A stretch of 64,000 nt of DNA from COE1 sp036310845 (GCA_036310845.1 JAXJRB010000133.1:6714-70713), one strand, 5' to 3'; positions 25,609 through 35,856 are shown, numbered from the stretch's first letter. Made by a program: numbers and translations. Notes: generated by a model from the sequence alone, not told the origin.

Positions 25609-26745
25609 ATGGTTGTTAGTATGGATTTACTGGAATTGAGAAACGAGTTGGATGGAATTGATCGAAATATTGTGGAGTTATATGAAAAAAGAATGGCAGT
25701 GTGTGAACAGGTAGCTGCCTATAAAATACAAACTGGAAAAAGAGTATTTGACAAGGAACGTGAGCAGCAGAAATTGGAGGCTGTGAGTGCTTTGGCACAT
25801 AACGAATTTAATGCATACGGGGTAAAAGAGCTTTTTGAACAGATTATGTCTATGAGCAGAAAGCTTCAATACAGACTGTTAGCTGAGAGTGGTAAGGGTG
25901 GAAATCTTGCATTTCGTGAAATGCCTGAAATAGATAAAACAAAGTGTAGAGTTGTATTTCAAGGAGCAGAAGGTGCATATTCTCAGGCTGCTATGATTGA
26001 GTATTTTGGAGAGAAGATTAATTGCTTTAATGTAGATACCTTCCGAGATGCAATGCTAGCCATTGATGAAGGCAGTGCTGATTTTGCAGTTCTTCCGATT
26101 GAGAATTCTACAGCTGGTATTATCAGTGAAGTGTATGATTTACTGGTGGAATTTGAAAATTATATAGTAGGTGAGCAGATTATTACGATAGAACATTGTC
26201 TGCTTGCCAGCGAAGGAACGAAAATAGAAGATATTAATACGGTATACTCGCATCCACAGTCATTCATGCAAAGTAGTGAATATCTGCGAGAGGCAGGGTG
26301 GAAGCAGATTAGTATGAAGAATAATGCATTTGCAGCACAGAAAGTTGCAAATGAGAAGAATATGACACAGGCAGCAATTGCCAGTGAATATGCGGCTAAG
26401 GTATATGGATTACAGGTATTAAAAAAGGGTATCAATGATTTGAAGGATAATTCAACACGGTTTATTATTGTCACAAATCAGAAAGTATTTTTGCCGGAAG
26501 CCAATAAAATCAGTCTTTGCTTTGAGATTAATCATGAAAGTGGAGCATTATATCATGCATTATCCCATTTGATTTATAATGGATTAAACATGACAAAGAT
26601 TGAGAGTAGACCGTTAACAGGAAGAAATTGGGAATATCGTTTCTTTTTGGATTTTGAAGGAAATATGCAGGACAGCGCTGTAAAGAATGCACTGCGAGGG
26701 CTTCGTGAAGAAACTAGAAATATGAAAGTATTAGGAAATTACTAA
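25609..26745 (+). CDS. pheA: Bifunctional chorismate mutase/prephenate dehydratase (P-protein)
   Basis: This protein converts chorismate to phenylpyruvate for phenylalanine synthesis. It has an AroQ-type mutase domain at about 5-85 (LRNELDGIDRNIVELYEKRM), a prephenate dehydratase domain from about 107 (VVFQGAEGAYSQAAM, then DFAVLPIENSTAG and the catalytic TRF in DNSTRFIIV), and a C-terminal ACT domain (FEINHESGALYHAL, with ESRP) that binds phenylalanine for feedback control. The fused form is typical of Clostridia and proteobacteria, not Bacillus. ATG 25621 is an equally reasonable start by alignment; 25609 lies closer to the SD AGGAAGG. Confidence 0.94.
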   Translation: MVVSMDLLELRNELDGIDRNIVELYEKRMAVCEQVAAYKIQTGKRVFDKEREQQKLEAVSALAHNEFNAYGVKELFEQIMSMSRKLQYRLLAESGKGGNLAFREMPEIDKTKCRVVFQGAEGAYSQAAMIEYFGEKINCFNVDTFRDAMLAIDEGSADFAVLPIENSTAGIISEVYDLLVEFENYIVGEQIITIEHCLLASEGTKIEDINTVYSHPQSFMQSSEYLREAGWKQISMKNNAFAAQKVANEKNMTQAAIASEYAAKVYGLQVLKKGINDLKDNSTRFIIVTNQKVFLPEANKISLCFEINHESGALYHALSHLIYNGLNMTKIESRPLTGRNWEYRFFLDFEGNMQDSAVKNALRGLREETRNMKVLGNY

Positions 26746-26769
26746 AACATAGAAGGGTCGAGTTTTGCT

Positions 26770-28086
26770 ATGAAAGAAAAAGAATTAATTGTTTATCGTA
26801 AGCTCAAAGAAGACAAGCTGCTTCGTGATATGGCATGGCTTATGGAGCATTACAAGGATGAGTATTTTAATCTAGAGGATAGAGAAGAGTTATTTTATGA
26901 ATGTATACATAATATTTTAGAAAAGGCAACACATCATGGATTTTATGGAAATCTTTGGCATTGCTATCTTGCAAATCTTTTGGTAAATGATGAAAATTCT
27001 TATAGCCTTGCTTGTGAAATAAAAGGTGAAACGGAAGGAACGCTAAGTAGCGTGGCATTCCATGATTTTGCAATTATAAAGGAATTCTTAGACTATGATT
27101 TTTCCGGTATGGAAGAAATGTTTGGCAAGGATGTATTAGCATTTATCAAGAACTTCGAAGGTAATAAAGAAAAAAGTCATGTTTACAATAGAAGAATTAG
27201 AGATTGCATTTGTGATGTTGCAAGAAGTATTGGAGCGGCGGATTCTGCAGAAGAAATAAAGAAAATAGTTACAGATTTTTATGCAGCTTATGGTGTTGGT
27301 AAGTTCGGATTGAACAAATCTTTCCGTATTTCTCATCCGGAAGGCAAAGAGATGGAAGTAAAGGCGATTAAGAACATTGACCACGTAAAGCTTGAGGATT
27401 TAGTAGGATATGAGATTCCGAAGCAGAAGCTGATTGCCAATACAGAAGCATTTGTGCAAGGAAAACCAGCGAACAATTGTCTCTTGTTTGGTGATGCAGG
27501 GACGGGTAAGTCATCCAGTATTAAGGGAATCATCAATAAGTATTATGACCAGGGACTCCGTATGATTGAGGTGTATAAGCATCAGTTCCAGGACTTAAAT
27601 GATGTGATTGCTCAGATAAAGAATAGAAATTATAAGTTTATTATTTATATGGATGATTTGAGTTTTGAAGAATTTGAAATTGAATATAAGTATTTGAAAG
27701 CGATTATAGAAGGTGGCTTAGAGGTGAAGCCGGATAATGTGTTAATCTATGCGACTTCTAACCGAAGACATTTAGTAAGAGAGAAATATTCTGATAAAGA
27801 AGAAAGAAGAGATGATTTGCATTCTTCTGATACGGTACAGGAGAAGTTATCATTGGTTGCAAGATTTGGTGTGTCTATTTTCTTCTGCGCACCAGATAAA
27901 AAGGAATTTCAAAATATTGTTAAAGTACTTGCTGAGAGAAATGATATTCATATGGAAGAAGATGAACTTTTATTGGAAGCAAATAAATGGGAACTTGCAC
28001 ATGGTGGATTGTCAGGAAGAACGGCACAACAGTTTATTGATTACTTGTTAGGTTTAGAACCAGGCAGAATTGTGAAAAATGCATGA
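26770..28086 (+). CDS. DUF815-family AAA+ ATPase
   Basis: This 438-residue protein has a helical N-terminal half and a C-terminal AAA+ domain. Walker A is GDAGTGKSS at 241-249, Walker B FIIYMDDL near 295, sensor 1 YATSNRRHL near 330, and the preceding DHVKLEDLVGYEIPKQKL is typical of DUF815. Members are widespread and mostly uncharacterised. It is first in a run with ppx, ppk and maf in the same direction, though 119 bases separate it from ppx. Chaperone or remodelling activity would be inference. Confidence 0.87.
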   Translation: MKEKELIVYRKLKEDKLLRDMAWLMEHYKDEYFNLEDREELFYECIHNILEKATHHGFYGNLWHCYLANLLVNDENSYSLACEIKGETEGTLSSVAFHDFAIIKEFLDYDFSGMEEMFGKDVLAFIKNFEGNKEKSHVYNRRIRDCICDVARSIGAADSAEEIKKIVTDFYAAYGVGKFGLNKSFRISHPEGKEMEVKAIKNIDHVKLEDLVGYEIPKQKLIANTEAFVQGKPANNCLLFGDAGTGKSSSIKGIINKYYDQGLRMIEVYKHQFQDLNDVIAQIKNRNYKFIIYMDDLSFEEFEIEYKYLKAIIEGGLEVKPDNVLIYATSNRRHLVREKYSDKEERRDDLHSSDTVQEKLSLVARFGVSIFFCAPDKKEFQNIVKVLAERNDIHMEEDELLLEANKWELAHGGLSGRTAQQFIDYLLGLEPGRIVKNA

Positions 28087-28205
28087 TGAGTGTAGGAGTG
28101 CATTTGTAAGGAATTCTATTTGTTGGATACGTACATCAAGAAAAGGTAAAGTGTTTTCGAGATGTAACGCTGAACCTGAATAGAAATAAAAGAAGAGGTG
28201 ATAAC

Positions 28206-29753
28206 ATGGCGTATAAGACATTTGCGGCAATTGATGTTGGATCTTATGAGCTTGCAATGAAGGTATTTGAAATTTCATCAAAAAATGGGATTCGTGAGAT
28301 TGATTATGTTAGACATAGAATTGAATTGGGGACGGATTCCTATCTGAAAGGAAAGCTTACGAATGAACGAATGGATGAGCTTTGCAGAATCTTGCGAGAG
28401 TATACGGAAATTATGAAGTCTTATAGAGTTGAGGATTATAAGGCCTATGGAACAAGTGCAATCCGTGAAACACAAAATTCATTGATACTTTTAGACCAGA
28501 TACATGCTCGTACAGGGATTCGTATTGAGGTGTTGAGTAATTCAGAACAGAGATTTTTGGATTATAAGTCAGTGGCTTCGAAAGGATTGGCATTTCAGAA
28601 GGTTATTGAAAAGGGAACTGTATTTATTGACATTGGTGGTGGAAGTGTACAGATTTCTCTTTTTGACAAAGATAGCCTTGTGACAACACAGAATATCCGA
28701 CCGGGTGTATTGCGAATGAGAGAGGAGCTTGGACGTTTATCTTATCGAACCTATCAGTTGGAGGAACTAGTAGATGAACTGATTGGTGACAGCATTCGAA
28801 GCTTTCGAGATAATTTTGCAGGAAATCGTGAGATTAAGAATATGATTCTTGTTGATGATTATATATCTCTGGTTTTACAGAAAGGAATTCATGAGTCTGG
28901 TAAGAAGGGGCAGATAGATGCAAGAGTATTCCTTGATTTTGTGGGGGATTTGAAACAGAAGAAAGCGCAGGAGATTGCAAGCATGCTGGGAATACCGGAA
29001 GAGAATACGTCACTTGTTTATTTATCGGCTTTGATGCTACGTAATATGATAAAGACGTTAGGTGTTGAGATGATATGGGCACCAGGTGTATGCTTATGTG
29101 ATGGAATGGCTTATGAGTATGCGGAGAAAAATAGGCTTTTGTCGGTGACACATAATTTTGAACAGGATATTCTTGCCTGTGCATGGGATATTAATAAAAG
29201 GTATCAGTGTGATGAAAAAAAGGCTCAGGAAAGAGCGCAGATTGCATTGAACTTATTTGATCATATGAAAAAGGCACATGGGCTTTCAAAACGTGATAGA
29301 TTACTATTACAGCTTGCGGCTATTCTTTGCGAAACTGGTAACTATATTAGTCTTACAAGTGTGGGAGAGAGTTCTTATAATATTGTGATGGCAACAGAGA
29401 TGATAGGCTTGTCACATTTAGAAAGAGAGATTGTTGCTAACATTGTAAAATATGTAAAGACACCCTTTGAATATTTTGATACACTTGGTAGAACGACAAC
29501 AATTGATAGAAGCTCCTATTTAAAGATTGCAAAGCTGACAGCTATGCTACGTTTGGTGAAGGCACTGGATATTAGTCATAAACAGAAGTTTGAGCGTGTA
29601 AAGGTAGTATGGAAGGATGATATTGTAACCATAACGGTAGAAACAAATTCCGATATGACTTTAGAGCTTGGGTTCTTTGAACAGAAGGCAGATTTTTTTG
29701 AAGAGGTATTTAATATCAAACCGGTTATTCGACAGAAAAAGAGTAATATATAA
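28206..29753 (+). CDS. ppx: Ppx/GppA phosphatase (exopolyphosphatase)
   Basis: Ppx releases phosphate from polyphosphate ends, and GppA acts on pppGpp. The 515-residue protein starts with the ASKHA-type FAAIDVGSYELAMKVFEI and has the second phosphate motif VFIDIGGGSVQISLF. A C-terminal HD-like helical domain contains LLQLAAILCETGN and SHLEREIVANIVKY. The length fits the two-domain Ppx group. It is followed by ppk after 17 bases, so the operon makes and breaks polyphosphate. GAGGTG precedes the ATG. Confidence 0.9.
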   Translation: MAYKTFAAIDVGSYELAMKVFEISSKNGIREIDYVRHRIELGTDSYLKGKLTNERMDELCRILREYTEIMKSYRVEDYKAYGTSAIRETQNSLILLDQIHARTGIRIEVLSNSEQRFLDYKSVASKGLAFQKVIEKGTVFIDIGGGSVQISLFDKDSLVTTQNIRPGVLRMREELGRLSYRTYQLEELVDELIGDSIRSFRDNFAGNREIKNMILVDDYISLVLQKGIHESGKKGQIDARVFLDFVGDLKQKKAQEIASMLGIPEENTSLVYLSALMLRNMIKTLGVEMIWAPGVCLCDGMAYEYAEKNRLLSVTHNFEQDILACAWDINKRYQCDEKKAQERAQIALNLFDHMKKAHGLSKRDRLLLQLAAILCETGNYISLTSVGESSYNIVMATEMIGLSHLEREIVANIVKYVKTPFEYFDTLGRTTTIDRSSYLKIAKLTAMLRLVKALDISHKQKFERVKVVWKDDIVTITVETNSDMTLELGFFEQKADFFEEVFNIKPVIRQKKSNI

Positions 29754-29770
29754 GAGGAGGCAGCATTGAG

Positions 29771-31951
29771 ATGAAGATAGATTACGGTAAGTCAGAATAT
29801 TATTATAATCGAGAGCTTAGTTGGGTAGCTTTTAACCATCGTATCTTAGGAGAAGCAAGAGACAAAACGATTCCTCTTTTTGAACGTTTGAAATTTTTAA
29901 GTATTACAGCATCAAACTTGGATGAATTTTTTATGGTACGTGTAGCGTCCTTAAAAGATATGGTAAATGCAGAATATACGAAAAAAGATATTGCAGGAAT
30001 GACTCCAATGGAACAGCTTGAGGCTGTAAATCAGGCGACGCATGAGCTGGTAAATATGCAGTATTCCACATATAATCGTTCATTACTGCCGTTGCTTTCG
30101 CAGAATGGGTTAAAAATTGTTGACAAGCATGAAGAATTGGAAGAGTCGGATAAAAAGTTTGTAGATCGTTATTTTCAAGACAATGTTTATCCTGTATTAA
30201 CACCGATGGCGGTGGATTCATCCAGACCATTTCCGTTAATTCGTAATAAGTCTTTGAATCTTGGGGCATTGGTTTCTAGAAAGGAAGAGAGTAAGGGCGG
30301 ACTCAAAAAGCACCTATTCCATAAGAAAGCAAATACAGGTAAGGAGCTGGAATTTGTAACAGTTCAGGTGCCAAGTGTGATTCCAAGAATTGTACAGCTT
30401 CCGGAAGACATAGATGGAACTCAAAGAGTAATTCTTTTGGAACAAATTATCGAAAGAAATATGGATAAATTGTTTTTAAATTATAATATAGAATGTGTAT
30501 CGCCATTCCGAATTATGAGAAATGCAGATTTATCTATTGAAGAGGATGATGCGGCTGACTTATTGAAGGAAATTGAGAAACAGTTAAAAAAGAGACAATG
30601 GGGGCAGGCAATCCGTCTTGAAGTAGAGGATGGTATTGATAAGGAGCTTCTTTCCATTATCCAAAAAGAACTGGAAATTGAAGAGAAAGATATTTATGAT
30701 ATTCAAGGTCCGCTAGATCTTACATTTTTAATGAAAATGTATGGCATGGAAGGCTTCGATCATTTGAAGAATAAGCCATATACACCACAGCCTGTAGCAA
30801 ATTTAACACAAGGGGCAAATATTTTTGAGGAGATTAGTAAAAGAGATATTTTATTACATCATCCATACGAGGTATTCACTCCGGTTGTTGATTTTATAAA
30901 GCAAGCATCAAGAGATCCACAGGTTCTTGCGATTAAGCAGACATTGTATCGTGTAAGTGGTAATTCACCGATTATAGCAGCACTGGCACAAGCAGCGGAA
31001 AATGGGAAACAGGTAACAGTGCTTGTTGAGTTAAAAGCACGTTTTGACGAAGAGAATAATATTGTTTGGGCAAGGAAACTGGAAAAAGCAGGATGCCATG
31101 TTATTTATGGTCTTGTTGGGTTAAAGACACACTGTAAGATTACTCTTGTAGTAAGAAAAGAAGAAGAGGGCATAAGAAGGTATGTTCATCTTGGAACCGG
31201 TAATTACAATGATCAGACAGCAAAGCTATATACAGACCTTGGGTTATTAACCTGCAATGAAGCAATTGGAGAGGATGCAACAGCTGTATTTAATATGTTA
31301 TCTGGTTATTCAGAGCCGCTTGGATGGAATCATTTAGTGTTAGCACCGATTTGGTTAAAAGAGAAATTTCTTTATTTAATCAATAGAGAGAAGGAGAATG
31401 CAAAGCAGAATCGTCCGGCAAGAATTGTAGCGAAAATGAATTCCTTATGTGATCATGATGTCATTAAGGCATTATATGAAGCAGCAGCAGCAGGAGTTAA
31501 AATAGATTTGATTGTACGAGGCATCTGTTGTTTAAAGATAGGTGTAGAGGGAACGAATGATAACATTTCGGTGCGTTCTATAGTGGGTAATTTCTTGGAG
31601 CATGCTAGAATTTTCTATTTTGAAAATGCAGGAAAGTCAGAACTTTATATGGGAAGTGCAGACTGGATGCCTAGAAATTTGGAGCGAAGAGTTGAGATTC
31701 TATTTCCAATTTTGAATCCTGAGTTACAGGAGAAGGTATGGCATGTTCTGGATGTGCAATTAAGAGATACAATGAAGGCTCAGATATTGCAACCGGACGG
31801 AACTTATGATAAGGTTGACAGGAGGGGGAAAGACCAGTACATAGCGCAGGAGGAATTTTGTAAGGAATATGTACAGGCAGTAGCCGCTCAGGAGAAGGAA
31901 GAAAAGCAGTCGAGAACTTTTATTCCGGAGATTCATATGGAAAGTGTTTAG
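29771..31951 (+). CDS. ppk1: Polyphosphate kinase 1
   Basis: Ppk1 polymerises the gamma-phosphate of ATP into polyphosphate. The 726-residue protein has the N domain (YYNRELSWVAFNHRIL), the tunnel-forming head domain, and two PLD-like catalytic domains with FDEENNI, the autophosphorylated histidine region VHLGTGNYND, GLKTHCK, and SADWMPRNLERRVE near the end. The length is as expected. It sits directly after ppx with SD GAGG and before maf, and the genes are likely one transcript. Confidence 0.96.
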   Translation: MKIDYGKSEYYYNRELSWVAFNHRILGEARDKTIPLFERLKFLSITASNLDEFFMVRVASLKDMVNAEYTKKDIAGMTPMEQLEAVNQATHELVNMQYSTYNRSLLPLLSQNGLKIVDKHEELEESDKKFVDRYFQDNVYPVLTPMAVDSSRPFPLIRNKSLNLGALVSRKEESKGGLKKHLFHKKANTGKELEFVTVQVPSVIPRIVQLPEDIDGTQRVILLEQIIERNMDKLFLNYNIECVSPFRIMRNADLSIEEDDAADLLKEIEKQLKKRQWGQAIRLEVEDGIDKELLSIIQKELEIEEKDIYDIQGPLDLTFLMKMYGMEGFDHLKNKPYTPQPVANLTQGANIFEEISKRDILLHHPYEVFTPVVDFIKQASRDPQVLAIKQTLYRVSGNSPIIAALAQAAENGKQVTVLVELKARFDEENNIVWARKLEKAGCHVIYGLVGLKTHCKITLVVRKEEEGIRRYVHLGTGNYNDQTAKLYTDLGLLTCNEAIGEDATAVFNMLSGYSEPLGWNHLVLAPIWLKEKFLYLINREKENAKQNRPARIVAKMNSLCDHDVIKALYEAAAAGVKIDLIVRGICCLKIGVEGTNDNISVRSIVGNFLEHARIFYFENAGKSELYMGSADWMPRNLERRVEILFPILNPELQEKVWHVLDVQLRDTMKAQILQPDGTYDKVDRRGKDQYIAQEEFCKEYVQAVAAQEKEEKQSRTFIPEIHMESV

Positions 31952-31961
31952 GTTATAGAGT

Positions 31962-32558
31962 ATGGTTAGAGTGATATTAGCTTCTGGTTCGCCAAGAAGA
32001 AAAGAGCTTTTAGAGCAAGTAGGTGTTTCCTTTGAGATTTCAGTTGCAGATGGAGAAGAGATTATTTCCAAAAAGCTTCCATGGGAAATTGTAGAGGAAT
32101 TGTCGCTACAAAAAGCAACAGAGGTAGCAGGACGCTACGAAGCGAAGCAGGAGATAACAGAACAGACTGTAGTAATCGGAGCAGATACGATAGTTGCCTA
32201 TGGAGAAGAAATTATGGGTAAGCCCCAAAATGAAGAAATGGCAAAAGAGATGCTTCAGAAGTTGCAGGATGGCTCACATCAGGTGTATACAGGTGTAACT
32301 CTGATAATCATGACAGCAGGGAATAGACAGGTAGTAACCTTTCATGAAAAAACAGATGTCGAGATGTATCCGATGTCAGAAAAACAGATAGATGCATATG
32401 TAGCTACGAAGGAACCAATGGATAAAGCTGGTTCGTATGCTATCCAAGGGAAGTGTGCTGCTTATATAAAGGGCATCTGTGGAGATTATAATAATGTGGT
32501 AGGTTTACCGGTTGCAAGATTGATGCAGGAGATTTTTAAGTTAGGAATAGTGTTATAG
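31962..32558 (+). CDS. maf: Maf-family nucleotide pyrophosphatase
   Basis: Maf proteins hydrolyse dTTP/UTP or modified nucleotides and can arrest septation when overproduced. The 198-residue protein has the N-terminal ILASGSPRRKELL, the catalytic GADTIVAY, and DKAGSYAIQGK, all matching the YhdE-type (dTTP/UTP) subgroup. It lies ten bases after ppk1, so it is likely in the same operon; no functional link to polyphosphate is established. Confidence 0.94.
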   Translation: MVRVILASGSPRRKELLEQVGVSFEISVADGEEIISKKLPWEIVEELSLQKATEVAGRYEAKQEITEQTVVIGADTIVAYGEEIMGKPQNEEMAKEMLQKLQDGSHQVYTGVTLIIMTAGNRQVVTFHEKTDVEMYPMSEKQIDAYVATKEPMDKAGSYAIQGKCAAYIKGICGDYNNVVGLPVARLMQEIFKLGIVL

Positions 32559-32578
32559 GAAAGGATAGGTATTTATCT

Positions 32579-32842
32579 ATGCATGAATATGATGAAGCAG
32601 TATTAAAGTGTTTTGTGAAGAATCAGCTTCAGTTATTGCCAGAGAAGGTAGCAGAGAATATTGATGAGGCAGAAGCATTTTTAGAAGAATGTATGGCTGT
32701 TGTTGTAAATTCCCTTGATGAGGTATGGGAGTACTTTGATGAGGAGGGAATTGATCTGGAAGGTCAGGATAAGGATGCTATTGCAGAAGCGCCAGAGGTA
32801 TTTGATATTGGGGATGGAAGATACCTGATTGTGGAGAGCTAA
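32579..32842 (+). CDS. Conserved small acidic protein, function unknown
   Basis: This 87-residue, strongly acidic protein (LPEKVAENIDEAEAFLEECM, then LDEVWEYFDEEGIDLEG and a C-terminal FDIGDGRYLIVES) is not one I recognise. It is probably helical in its first two thirds with a final beta hairpin, and has no signal peptide or membrane segment. It lies 20 bases after maf and 31 before the 701-residue gene, so it is in the same transcription unit. Codon use resembles its neighbours. No function is assigned. Confidence 0.7.
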   Translation: MHEYDEAVLKCFVKNQLQLLPEKVAENIDEAEAFLEECMAVVVNSLDEVWEYFDEEGIDLEGQDKDAIAEAPEVFDIGDGRYLIVES

Positions 32843-32873
32843 AAATTATAGAACAGGATAAGGGTAAGGTTAA

Positions 32874-34979
32874 GTGGAAAGAGAATCAAATGTAACAGTA
32901 TGGCAGCTTGGGTTATTTGACGGCTTTGACAAAGACGTTATGGTAATGCAACGTGATGAAGAAGAAGTATTTGACGGTGCGATTCATGTTTTTTTTGAGA
33001 AGGAATATTATGATGCATATGTTAACAAGGCAAAAAAGTATAGTGAACACCGTTATGCATATCATGAGGATAAACTAGGAGAAGTTATTTATCAGATTTT
33101 TGATGAAGAGATTCCGGGAATGGTATTTCATGTGACAACACAGCCGGATGTATCTAAGAGTACATTATGTGAAGAGAAATATATATCCGTGGAAGATCTC
33201 ATGGGACTTCATGATGTGGTAGAGAATTATCACTATATGTATACTTCTTCGATTGAAAGAATGTCAAAGGAAGAGGCTGTGGCAAAACTTTGGACAAAGA
33301 ATATTTTCATTATTGGAAATCTTCCTGACTTTAGAAAAGCAAATACCGAGGAAAAGCAGACAGTGGAGCTTATGACTATGAAGCGTAACAAAGATGGAAG
33401 CGCACCGTCAGCAGATAAGTTTGATTATGAATCCGTAAAGGTATTTTTAACAGCAGGAAGTGCAATGCGTTTTAATCCGGATAAGAAGCCAATTAATCGT
33501 TATAAGTTGTCCTTATTGTCACAGTTTGTGAAGGGACGTCTGCAGGTAGTAATCGAGCCACATCGCAATTACTATTTGGAATTTGATCCAGCGACGATAG
33601 ATATTTCAGAACATTATCAGCCAGTTGCATGGAATGATGATAAGGTGAAGGAAAGAATTAACTCATATCTTGAGATGGAAGAGGTATATGTTCTTCTTGC
33701 ACCAAATCTTAGTGATTATAGAAGTTGCAAAGGAATTCCGTTATTTATAAGACCGGACGATAAAAATGTTATGATGTATTTGTTTGAAAAGTATACAGAT
33801 GCAATGAACTATTGTTTGATGAATCCGGCGATTCTTCCTGTATTAGACGGTACATATCCGATTGGTGTTTTGAATAAGAATAACAAGATGTCAAGCTTGA
33901 GAACTGTTCTTGCCATTGCTTCAAACATGGGTGTAACAGGTATAAATCTTGATATGGAAACAGAAAATGCAATTGGAAGCAGAATGTCATTCTTTACTGA
34001 AACAGCCCAAATGGAAACAGATTTGGAAAAGATTTTTACAGCAGAAGAATGTGCACGTGTCAAGGTTGAAAAGGATGGCAATATCGGATTCCGTTTTGAA
34101 CCGATTTCTTTTGCAGATACCAGAAATATTTATGATGTTAGTGAAGAGAGACAGGCTGAACTGAAAAAGCACTTAGATACAGATAGTGATATGGGAGTAG
34201 CTTATATGGCTGGCTGTACTTTACCGGAGATGCTTGTGATGCTTCGTGAAGCCGGACAGCGTTTTGATACTGCAAGAAGTGAACAGAATCAGGAAGATAT
34301 CAAGAAGTATAACGTATTGATGAACCTGATGACGATTCCTTTGACAGAAGAATTATGTGAGAAACCTTACATATATACTTTGCAGGGAGAAGATGGAGAA
34401 TTTACACTTCGTAATAATATCGGATATCTTATCGTAACCAATCGTTTTGAAAGTGGTAGAAGCGGTGAAGGAAAATTAATGCCGGTTAATATCGCAAATG
34501 AACAGTTTATGACGAAGATGTTAGAAGCTAGTAAGGTTGTTGCGATTACGGATGGACCGGGACTTCTTGCATTAGCAGATGTTCGCCTGATGATGGAAGT
34601 GGCAAAGCAGAAGAAAAAGAATGAAGCTTTAAAAGAAGAGTTAATGATTTATATGACTCAGGGCTTGAATCTTTCTTACCAGAAGGCATTATATTACTAT
34701 AGAAGATTAAAGAATGATAGTAGTATTTTTGTAGAGTTTACATCTTGTGTACGTAACGGAGAGTATTCTTCTGTGGGTATGGTGACGGTAGAAGGCTATA
34801 CTGCGAAAAAACTTGCGGACGAGAAGGGATTGAATCCTTTACAGGCGTACGATATGTTATTACAATTAAAAGAGAATCCAAAGGCACTGAAAGAAAATAA
34901 GGCTGTTGAGATGACAGAAGGTGCAGAAGAAGTTGCATCAGAGAAGAAGTCATTCTTTGGAAGATTGTTTAAGAAATAG
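32874..34979 (+). CDS. Unrecognised 701-aa cytoplasmic protein
   Basis: This protein starts at GTG 32874 after AAGGGTAAGGTTAA. It has no signal peptide or transmembrane segment. I see an N-terminal mixed region (VTVWQLGLFDGFDKDVMVMQ), a central part with two SseB-like stretches (FLTAGSAMRFNPDKKPINRYK; YLFEKYTDAMNYCLMNP), and a C-terminal helical region with ALYYYRRLKND. A lysine-rich tail KKSFFGRLFKK may be a membrane-touching amphipathic helix. The SseB resemblance is weak and only a suggestion. Only the genomic context (downstream of ppx-ppk-maf) can be stated. The frame is intact and has a terminator, so it is a real gene. Confidence 0.75.
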   Translation: MERESNVTVWQLGLFDGFDKDVMVMQRDEEEVFDGAIHVFFEKEYYDAYVNKAKKYSEHRYAYHEDKLGEVIYQIFDEEIPGMVFHVTTQPDVSKSTLCEEKYISVEDLMGLHDVVENYHYMYTSSIERMSKEEAVAKLWTKNIFIIGNLPDFRKANTEEKQTVELMTMKRNKDGSAPSADKFDYESVKVFLTAGSAMRFNPDKKPINRYKLSLLSQFVKGRLQVVIEPHRNYYLEFDPATIDISEHYQPVAWNDDKVKERINSYLEMEEVYVLLAPNLSDYRSCKGIPLFIRPDDKNVMMYLFEKYTDAMNYCLMNPAILPVLDGTYPIGVLNKNNKMSSLRTVLAIASNMGVTGINLDMETENAIGSRMSFFTETAQMETDLEKIFTAEECARVKVEKDGNIGFRFEPISFADTRNIYDVSEERQAELKKHLDTDSDMGVAYMAGCTLPEMLVMLREAGQRFDTARSEQNQEDIKKYNVLMNLMTIPLTEELCEKPYIYTLQGEDGEFTLRNNIGYLIVTNRFESGRSGEGKLMPVNIANEQFMTKMLEASKVVAITDGPGLLALADVRLMMEVAKQKKKNEALKEELMIYMTQGLNLSYQKALYYYRRLKNDSSIFVEFTSCVRNGEYSSVGMVTVEGYTAKKLADEKGLNPLQAYDMLLQLKENPKALKENKAVEMTEGAEEVASEKKSFFGRLFKK

Positions 34980-34996
34980 AAAGATTTATTTCATAA

Positions 34997-35033
34997 GAAA
35001 ATGCGCAGGCTCATAGAGTCTGTGCATTTTTTA
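34997..35033 (+). terminator. Terminator after the 701-aa gene
   Basis: AATGCGCAG pairs with CTGTGCATT, followed by TTTT. It overlaps the 3' end of the convergent PHP gene. Confidence 0.85.
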
Positions 35034-35856
35034 ATTTTGTCATATATTCTTCAGGCACATATAGCTTCCCATATCCAATCCCGAGGTCTAGTCCTGGTTT
35101 GTTGTCTCCATGAAAATCAGAGCCACCACTTGGAATTAAGTTATATTTTGCAGCAAGAGCCTTTATCTGACGTTCTTCCTGTGGTGTATAGGTGCTATAA
35201 ACACATTCTATACCTTTTAAACCATGTTCCACTAAAGTTGCTACTAAAATATCCAACTGTTCTTTGCCAAGTTTGTAAAGTGTAGGATGTGCAAGAACTG
35301 GAACACCGCCTGCTTTCAAGGTTACTTCGATAACCTCTTGTGGTGTGATTTTTTCACGATGTACGAAGTATGGTGTATGATCTCCAAGGTAGCGGTCGAA
35401 GGCTTCTTTCATACTTTTTACATAACCTTTGGTAAGCAGATACTTTGCATAATGAGCTCTGGTAATTACGGCATCCGGAAACATCTCCAGTAATGCTTCG
35501 TAGGTAATATCAATATTGGCATTACGAAGATTTGCACACAGCTTGTAATTACGATCTGTTCGGGATTGCTGGAAACGAGACAGATATTCCAAAAAAACAG
35601 GAGCCTTATAATCTATAAAAAGTCCTACGATATGCACATCCCGATTCAGATATTCCGTGGAGTATTCAATGCCGGGAATGACGGTAATTGGTTTGTTTTT
35701 TGCGGCTTCTAATGCTTCTTCAATACCATCTATGGTATCATGGTCGGTTAATGCAAATGCAGTTAATCCCTTTTCAACTGCATAATTTACCAGCTCTGTA
35801 GGTGTGTATGTTCCATCTGACTTGGTGGAGTGTACATGTAAATCTACTTGTCCCAT
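35011..35856 (-). CDS. PHP-domain phosphoesterase (TrpH/YciV-type)
   Basis: This 281-residue metal-dependent phosphoesterase has the PHP motifs DLHVHSTKSDGTYTP (metal ligands in HxH), LTDHDT near 38, PGIEYS near 62, VLAHPT near 190 and GGSDFHG near 245. Relatives remove 3'-phosphate from nucleoside 3',5'-bisphosphates or trim RNA 5' ends (RNase AM). Which activity applies cannot be seen. It is single on the minus strand, with the convergent terminator inside its last codons. Confidence 0.88.
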   Translation of the reverse strand: MGQVDLHVHSTKSDGTYTPTELVNYAVEKGLTAFALTDHDTIDGIEEALEAAKNKPITVIPGIEYSTEYLNRDVHIVGLFIDYKAPVFLEYLSRFQQSRTDRNYKLCANLRNANIDITYEALLEMFPDAVITRAHYAKYLLTKGYVKSMKEAFDRYLGDHTPYFVHREKITPQEVIEVTLKAGGVPVLAHPTLYKLGKEQLDILVATLVEHGLKGIECVYSTYTPQEERQIKALAAKYNLIPSGGSDFHGDNKPGLDLGIGYGKLYVPEEYMTKLKNAQTL

